The position numbers and the translations under genes were made by a program. DNA of 64,000 bases from Durusdinium trenchii (lineage: Eukaryota; Sar; Dinophyceae; Suessiales; Symbiodiniaceae): positions 341,683 to 405,682 of the forward strand of contig CAXAMN010025694.1 in the NCBI GenBank assembly GCA_963970005.1, given 5' to 3'. Position 1 is the first letter of the stretch; each line of letters opens with the position of its first letter. Below, one piece after another: positions 56,887 through 64,000 of the stretch. Below the pieces are notes generated by a model, which saw only the letters and a program-made list of their open reading frames with translations, had not been told where the DNA came from and did no database searches.

Positions 56887-59800
56887 GTCGCTGCGTTCGA
56901 TCGAGCGGGACCTGTTGGGATTTGGATGCTTCGGAGCGACTCACAGGGAGAAAGAACATATAATACCTAGGGCTCCGAACGCCCCATGGATCCACACATG
57001 GTGGGACACCCCTGGCATCCACCCCTTGGCCCATCTTCGATTCATGGAGCCCATTCGGGAATAGTGGTTTCATGGCTCAGCGCTAGGCGCTAGGGATGAG
57101 GATAGCTGCTGCGTCCGAGGCTGGCCAGCTGCGATGGATGTCAACGTTTGTATAAAACTGCTTGCGTACAGTGGGTGATCAAGGGAATTTTGTGAGCAAC
57201 ATACTCTTTTAGCAGTCAAAATAAAGCCAGAAATGGTGGTGATATAGGATATATAGGACCCTAGAAAAATGGTTAGCACGTGATTGGCCGACCGTGTGTG
57301 AGTGTTCGTTGTGGCAAGAAAACGAGTCGAAGGTGTACGAGGGTGTTTGGAGAATGATGGAGACATAGCCATAGCCAAAGTTTGTTTCATCCGAGATCTG
57401 GGTGGGGCCCCCAAGGGGACATGCCACAGCCATCACCGCCACAGCCATGTCACAGTAGGCCACAGGGTGAAACGGGCATTTGCCAAGGTGGAGTTGGGGC
57501 GTTGCACATAACTCTCATGAATGAGACTGCTTCGAGACTTTGTTGATCAAGTGGGGAAAGATGGGCTGGACAGGCTGCCGACCAAGAGCACAAGGCTTTC
57601 ACCAGCAAATGTGTTTTCTCTCTTGAAACATCTTGAAAATCGATCCTGCTACCCAGCTGTTAGAGATGTTGGGCATGCCCGAGTTTGGCCCCTATACCTG
57701 CATGAAAAACGCCTGAAATACTAGCATCAGTTGCACAGGGTAAGGATTTCATCTCCAACAATGAGCTGGTGGATGCTGGTGGCATCAAAGGTAAAAATCT
57801 ACCAGATGGGGGTACAGGCATCGTCCCGCCATAGCATCGTTCCATCATTCTGTCGCCAGTCGTTGGCCGTTTCTACAATGTGACTGCTGCATGTACTGTA
57901 TGATGCTGTATGTATGCCAGTATGTATAACAGAAGCGCGCAGAAACCAGGGAGGTGAAAACCATAGCTTCAACGGTGTGCTATCAGAATTCACTCACTAC
58001 CAACCAACTAGATTGCGAGCCGCGGGCTGGTTTGGTGTGCATTGACATAGCTAGACCTCCCAAAGACCCCCCTTTGGTTCCTTCCCGAACAATCCAGGAA
58101 GGGGAGCTCCTTGTTGGTGGTCTTCTCCAGCCTGACGCAGTTCATTACCATTGTGCAGATGCTCTCCGTCCTCCGTCGCTTCGACATTGACGCTTGGTGT
58201 TCGGTCGAGTCGTCTGGTCTTCTCCCGGGGTCCGATGAACAGCAACGGACCTGCCAGGCGAGGTTTGATGCAAGGTCCCAAGTTGGCAGGGCAGGGCTAT
58301 GACATGGTATGACGGTATGGCCAGGTGAAGTGGACCTCTTCAACCTGACTATATATGTACTGTATACATGTCATATCCTTCATCGGAGGGCGCACGAAAG
58401 ACAAGCCTCGGTAGAAGGTTGATCTCACTCAAGTGAATCGACTCGAGTCAAACAGATTGGAGTCGAGTGTCTGTCGACGAGAGTCCATACCGAAAACGTC
58501 TCGGCGTTAAACCAATGCCCCTCGGGGCTCCTCGATCCTTCCTTTGGGATCGATCGAAGGATTGGAGGGAGCCTTTTGCCAGCGTCTTGGTCCTCTTGGA
58601 AGTTCTCAGCTTCGATGTCGATATGCTCTCAATGAATTGCGTTGCAAGCCTGAACTCCGTGGCCCTCTTTGGCTTCCGATGCCTCATGATCCCTATGCTC
58701 ATGCCACCCGGCTGTTTTACGGAGCACGATGTATCACAGCTACAGACTCTAAGCTAGTTTGACGAGTCCACGAGTCCTAATTAGATCTGCACCTGGCCCA
58801 TCCTTGCAACCATTTGATTCAGGCTTTACATGGCTTTACTGAAGTAGTCTACGGCATGCTCTATTTGTCTATCATCAGTATTGGCTTGTGAACGAGATAG
58901 GGCCCCCGCATAAACGAGATACTTTTGTGATTTGTTGTTCAAGTAGTCTGACAGAGAACGAGATAGTGTAGTGTGATTTGCTACTAAAGTAGTCTGAACG
59001 AGATACTGTGACATGACCTCCTACTTAAGTAGTCTAAACGAGATAGGGCCCCCACATAATAGATACAGTAGTGTATTTGCGTTTAGTACCAAATAAATGC
59101 CGCCGCACATCTTTCTGATTTCATCCAAGGTTCATTGCACTCGTAGTGCATTTGTGCTACCTCCTTCGTACACGCTCATCCACCTTCAAGCTGGGCAAGT
59201 TGCTCAGGACTGTTTCTTTTTTTTTGAATGGGTGGGTGTGCAGAGTTCCTGAGAACCCATGCTCACGCACCTGACAGTCCGGCGTGTTCTTTGCTTGCGT
59301 TTTTTTGAGCTGGAGGACGATGGGAAGCATATTCCTAATCCTTTTCATCGTTCTTTGGTCAATGATTCTGGCACCCTTCCAATGCAATGAGCACCCCAAT
59401 GGGATGCTAACCATGAAGAGATACAAGACGGTGTTCTGTGATCTTGGCTTTGCTTAAGACCTTTTTTTTAGCTCTCGGCTGTTCTTCCATCCATTGGAGA
59501 ATATAGCCAATGAATGTTTGTTTCCCGGGGACGAGAGAGAAGTACACGCATAGGCAGGAATCTCAGACAACGAAACAAACTTGACAATGTTTCAGCTGCA
59601 AGAAGACCACCAAGCAAGGCGACCACTGCAAAAGTAACGAAAGAGGCGACAGGGATAAATCACCAAGTGAGATCAGAAACGATAGTTTACAAATTTTGTA
59701 GCAAAATAACAACCAGCAAAGGCAGCTAACCACTCAACTCTATTACACGCACACGCGCACACCAGCCCGAAGCTCGGAGGGGTCAAGAAAGACAGACTCC

Positions 59801-62800
59801 AGCCAACTAAGCTAGGCAAACAACCTGAATATCAAAACAACCAACAGATGGCAGACCCAACCTTCCAAGCAGAAGGTTGTGTATCTTTTTTGGGGGGTTG
59901 CTACCCCTGTGGCCATTGCTGGAGATACTGCAACCTAATTTTTTGTATCCTTGTTCTGATGAATTGCAGCCGGGCCGCCCTACGCGCATCAGGCTGCACT
60001 GACCAACTGCCCTCAGTTGAAATGGTCATTGATACTGAACTGAACTTCAAGTTCCTCTAGAATGCGTGTCATAGGGAGGCCTATTGGCTGGCTTGATTGC
60101 TATATAGGCAATCTTTTGCCACATTGCTCACCCCCATCGCCTCTTGGTCGGACATTTTCGCCCAGGTGATGGAGAGGGCGAGCACTTGGAGATGTTCATC
60201 CTGGGAGGTTTCTAGGCGAACACTGTCGCTTCCGGGGACAAATCTTTGTGGTGTCAAGCAATCCAGCCACTCAAAACGCTCAAAACCAGTAACCCCCGGG
60301 CCCGTTCGTTGTGACGGAACTCAGATTTTGTGCCAAGATGTGGTCGATGTATGTTTGACGCTGCATCTTTTCGGCGCGCGTGGCCAAGAGGCCCCGAAAG
60401 TTTGCATGAGATTGGCTGCTTTTGAACAGATTGGGTGCTGCATTGTCAGACACAGATCAGTGCACCAGGGTGTATGATATATTTTTGCATTTTCTTTGCG
60501 TATGTGGCCTGCCACGGCCCGTGGAAATTGATGCAATAAGTCTTGAACATCAAAACTGATGCACATCTTCCGCGACGTCTCCTGGGCTTCGGATTTCAGC
60601 TTCGGATTTTTGCATCATGAGCCGGGAAGTTGTACTCAGAGAGCCTGGAACAGCATGGCCCGTCTCGCATGCATCTCTTCGGTGGTTGATGGTTGTGTGA
60701 AAATGGCCACCGAGGTTTGGCCTCCTGCATGCCTCTCTTCTTCTTGGCGCTTTGCGTGTGGATTGTGGTCATGGAACTTCCCCGACGCGTGGCGAGGCGA
60801 CTCTCCACGGATTGGAGCGGTGCGGTCAGCGGGAATTGGGGATCGGCGGAGTCTTCTTGGGCGGTTCGTGCCAGGAATACCTGGTTCGCGGGCGGTTGAC
60901 GGTTGGTCCAAATTTTATCACTATAGTTTAGAGAAAGATCTTTAACTATATGCTAACCATGATCATCCACTGTTACACCCAAGAAATTTTGGTATGATGG
61001 GTTGGTCAGTGAAACTGAACAACACAATTCAAGGCAAGTCCAGTGGTGTTACATAACCGCGCTGACGTCCATGATGCCGACCCGGTTAACAAGTGAAGTT
61101 GAACGTTACGTGGCCTCGAAACAGAGATTCGCAATCCATTTCAGTTCAACATTCGATCTGCGGCTATGGACCCTGCAGATTTACAATATACATTTCTCCA
61201 TCTCACTAAAACAGCTCAAACGTTGTGTTGGTTCTTTGGCGCCTCCCCTGCCCATGATGGATTATGTGTTATCCTTCGGTTCTACTCTTGTGAATCCTGA
61301 TGTTGGTAGTTTTTCCTCCCTGCTTGTGATGTTGTTTGCGGAAGCTCCGGGCTCCTGGTGCAACATTGATCGAAGAAGAATAAATCAGCGTATATATTCA
61401 AACCCACTTCGAACTCAACTCGATTGTTTTTCCTTTTGTTGCAGCCACGTCTGATACTCGATTCTTGGATGCTTGCTCTTTTCTCACCAAGCGCTTTCGA
61501 CCTGGTATGGAAATGGCATCGGTCGTTGTGCTGGTGAGACGCTTGAATTATTCAGTGATATTCAGTGATTTTCAGGGATGATTCACGCTGTCAGGTGAGT
61601 TGGCAAGTCGAAACTCCGATTTATTGTTTGCTGCATTGCTGTATTCAAACCAACGTATTCACAATGTGCTTTAGTTTACATCCAGCAATCTTTCGCATAG
61701 CAAACTTGGAAGAGGGTGAAAAGAGTGCGTTTTGTGTCCCTCCGTTCGGCTGCAAGTCCTTGAGTTCAAAACTAAAACCTTGATGTGTTTCCTTCCCATC
61801 ATGTTCGTTGAGCGATCCATTATATGGAATATCGGCTGGCTTCGATGGCAGGAAATGCATTTGTGGTTATGTGCCCTCTAGTGACCTCAACAGCCGGACA
61901 GCTGATGATGATGTGCATTTTGGCATCAAGAATAAGAAATCTGTTTTCAGAGGGTCAAGACCGCCTGGCCAACAATCAAGGGATAGGGATGGAGGGTGAT
62001 GGGGTACCAGCTCAAAACGCGTTGCATCGAGGCTCGCCGGGCGCGGTGCCGGTGCGATAGGGTCCGTCCAAAGCAGTTCGGCGATGGTGCGGCGTTTTTG
62101 GACGGCCGTTCCAGGCATCATTTTGTATGCGAATTTGACCTGGGTGGCCTACTTCAAGCCTTGGCGGTTTCCGAGCCTCAGCCGCGTTGTCCCGATGTCC
62201 TGCGACTGAATGGAATGGTTGGCTGCCCGTAGGGAACCACCACCATGAGTGTCATGTATGCATGTGGCAAGTCCATGCCGGCAAAGCTGGCACAGGATAT
62301 CGGGACATCCTCACACACCAGAACCTAATTGCCCTCAATCGAGGAAGAAATCCACCGGCCACAAAAAGATTGATTTTGAAGATGCGCCTCCATCAAGTCG
62401 GGTGCTGTACCAGTTGAGTGGGGATGGTGAGGGCATTCCGCAGGTAGAAATGACCTAGAAGCTGCACTTGGCACACGTCATCCAATGTCGCCCTCACTCA
62501 CAACGCAAGTGCTTGCAAATGTCACCACATGTCACTGTGGATAGTTGACACATGTTGGCACATGCTGGCACATACAGTACTGGCACATGTTTCTTCCACA
62601 GATATATATGATATATATTTTTTTTTTTGGGCTTTTGGTCTTGGAAAAACAGCCTGGCAGTGGCAGGATCTGCAATTGGCTTGATAACTTGCTCCTGGGT
62701 GGGATGATGGTGATTCTGATGATGGGCACCTCGGCGTTGCGCGCGCAGCTGGGCGCTTGCTCGTGCGGCACATGCCATCAGAGAGCGCAGCTTGCAACAC

Positions 62801-63450
62801 AATCATATCATATTCAGACATCCATTAGCATATTAGCATTTTCATATTATATATATATATATATTACGTGTATACATATATATATACACACTTTAGAGGA
62901 CATATTAAAACAAACATCCATTAGCATTTAGATATAGAAGACATGGAAATTCACGACAATCATCATAATCCATAGCACTTCTCAGGTGCTATCAGCGTGA
63001 ATTTTTTAGACGCGCAAGCGCCAATGGTTATTGCAACTTGGCCGGGGAGTGTGCAAACTGATGTTAATGACATGTTTGCTTTCAGAAAGAGACTATGGGG
63101 AACTTCTGGGGCCATCAGTCCCTTTGACTCAGATACCGCCAGCTATCAAGCACCTACAATATCCTTGCATGTTTGAGAGTGCCAGTTCGCGGCAATCCAC
63201 TTCCCAAAAAAAGAGTGCGCAGGGTGAACCTTGGTGGAGCATGAAGAGCCAGGTTGGAACTCGCCTCCTTACTTATATAATTAAGTAGACGCCTACTTAT
63301 TTAAGTAAGGGCAGGCTTTAAACAAAGAAAAAGCAGAGCCCAGAAAGTTTGCGAGGTGATGACTTTCGTGGTCATGATGGCCCTGTCGGTGTTGGCAGCG
63401 GTTTGCTGGGGCCTCTACCGTTTCTTCCATCAGAAATTCCTGAAGCTTAA
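56784..63450 (+). CDS. Gene B exons 15-27: polytopic membrane domain
   Basis: Hydrophobic exons equivalent to A: FIAVVVLVVVCVLAG, SSLTQFITIVQMLSVL, CLMIPMFIALVVHLCYLL, GSIFLILFIVLWSMILAPF, CNEHPNGMLTMKRYKTVFC, GEHLEMFILG, FFLALCVWIVVMELPRRV, RFRPGMEMASVVVLVRR, NAFVVMCPLVTSTAGQLMMM, YANLTWVAYFKPWRFP, LDNLLLGGMMVILMMG and MTFVVMMALSVLAAVCW. Exon 23 begins about 61449 by length but the preceding bases are CCAC, not AG. The last visible exon ends at a GC site at 63451. Confidence 0.7.
58870..59060. repeat. Imperfect tandem repeat with AAGTAGTCTGAACGAGATA
   Basis: Three to four units of about 50-60 bases sharing AAGTAGTCT and (A)ACGAGATAG, plus GGGCCCCC(G/A)CATAA at both ends. Gene B intron before exon 19. 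Confidence 0.7.
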
Positions 63451-63875
63451 GCAGCAGCTTGGCTCTGTGAGATGGTGTGGTTTTCAGGGTTGTATGGTGT
63501 TGTATTCTGTGAGATTTGTCGAGCGGAACATGTGTCAATCCAACCGCAGTGATATGCAATGTACATATTAAACCCTGAAGATTCTTTGGGTACATCCATC
63601 GAGTTCTTGGAAGAAAGTTTGTATCGAGTTGGCATACTTATACGTTGGATATTTTGTGTAACCCAGACGCAAACACGAGGGGCCATTTTGCGCGTGACTG
63701 AGAATGCTTGGATTGGAACTTAGACATGCTGAATCTTGGGCAAACTTGCCGCCCAGTGGTTTGGATCCATACACTGAAGCATCTCAAGTATGTGTGTCCG
63801 ATTGTGTCCAATTTCTCTTGTGCCCACGTGGCTCATCGTGCAAGTACGCCCAATGTTGAAAAGCGCGCTCGCTCG

Positions 63876-63938
63876 CGTGCGTGTGCGTGTGCGTGTGCGT
63901 GTGTGTGTGTGTGTGTGTATGTGTGTGTGTGTGTGTGT
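63876..63938. repeat. GT microsatellite at the right edge
   Basis: GTGTGC then (GT)n with one TA interruption, in the gene B intron after exon 27. Alternating purine-pyrimidine of this kind can adopt Z-DNA; no function is shown. Confidence 0.9.
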
Positions 63939-64000
63939 CACCCCCTGTGCCAGAGGGTTCACTGCCACCGTTACCGTCACCACCTTTTTCCAAAGCAGGG

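Larger units (their letters stand above)
46404..63450 (+). pseudogene. Gene B: tandem paralogue of gene A, 3' end outside the window, with a premature stop
   Basis: Visible exons: 46404-46523, 49146-49331, 49571-49706, 50736-50831, 51052-51134, 51552-51617, 51816-52158, 52474-52557, 52782-53087, 53655-53763, 54320-54473, 55144-55190, 56065-56138, 56535-56599, 56784-56886, 57488-57524, 58098-58191, 58560-58696, 59130-59207, 59316-59437, 60166-60207, 60715-60796, about 61449-61540, 61852-61914, 62115-62172, 62667-62733, 63356-63450. Lengths equal those in A or differ by whole codons, and introns are partly alignable. Exon 2 has an in-frame TGA (49197-49199) where A has CGA, so an exon-1 start would yield only 57 residues. 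Exon 23 lacks an AG at the homologous acceptor. All other exons are open, so decay is recent or part of the gene may still be read. The TIR exons should lie beyond 64000. Confidence 0.7.

Noticed and set aside
59438-59457. Truncation of gene B exon 20 (reads into TAA)
   Set aside because: A GT donor at 59438 and the homologous GC donor at 27417 end the exon earlier, and the frame continues into the 42-nt exon.
1-64000. Relict spliced-leader sequence marking retroposed genes
   Set aside because: I looked for the TTTTGGCTCAAG end of the dinoflagellate spliced leader and found only partial matches such as GAGGCTCAAG.
1-64000. CRISPR array, prophage or bacterial operon
   Set aside because: Tandem repeats lack spacer structure and all supported genes are intron-rich and eukaryotic; the OpuAC homology is a domain within a eukaryotic gene.

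Overview
Organism: the window looks like nuclear DNA of a dinoflagellate, most likely of the Symbiodiniaceae type. Coding sequence is split into many small exons. Their introns start with GT, GC or GA and end in AG, usually followed by G. The DNA is full of AT microsatellites, foldback elements and a 21-bp minisatellite (GGTTGGAGGCCAT core) that I recognise from Symbiodiniaceae assemblies. There are no prokaryotic operons, rRNA, tRNA or CRISPR arrays that I can support.

Main content: two tandem, same-strand paralogous multi-exon genes, A (7157-39885) and B (46404 to beyond the window). I rebuilt the exons by comparing A with B: the homologous exons have equal length or differ by whole codons, and reading phase is kept across the 31 junctions placed in A. 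They encode a chimeric surface protein. In order it has a signal peptide, an OpuAC/ProX-like glycine-betaine-type substrate-binding domain, a Cys-rich GCC2/GCC3 (ephrin-receptor-like, TNFR-like) stalk, about nine membrane helices and a TIR-like cytoplasmic domain with a WCxxE motif. Thirty-two consecutive exons of A give 1,143 open codons, plus two C-terminal exons. Twenty-seven exons of B are visible; its TIR part lies past the right edge. B has an in-frame TGA in its second exon (49197-49199) and lacks an AG at one homologous acceptor, so B is probably decaying.

Layout: 1-7100, no recognisable gene, one foldback element. 7157-39885, gene A; its first intron (6.3 kb, against 2.6 kb in B) holds the minisatellite, a 572-base assembly gap and two related foldback elements. 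39886-43987, repeats. 43988-44854, an intronless ORF for an Auto_anti-p27/ZNRD2-like zinc-ribbon protein. 44855-46403, nothing recognised. 46404-63450, gene B up to its last membrane helix. 63451-64000, intron and a GT microsatellite.

How it may work (inference): a bacterial-type osmolyte-binding ectodomain placed on a polytopic membrane protein with an intracellular TIR domain suggests a receptor that couples small quaternary-ammonium or sulfonium solutes to TIR signalling. This is the candidate undescribed system here.
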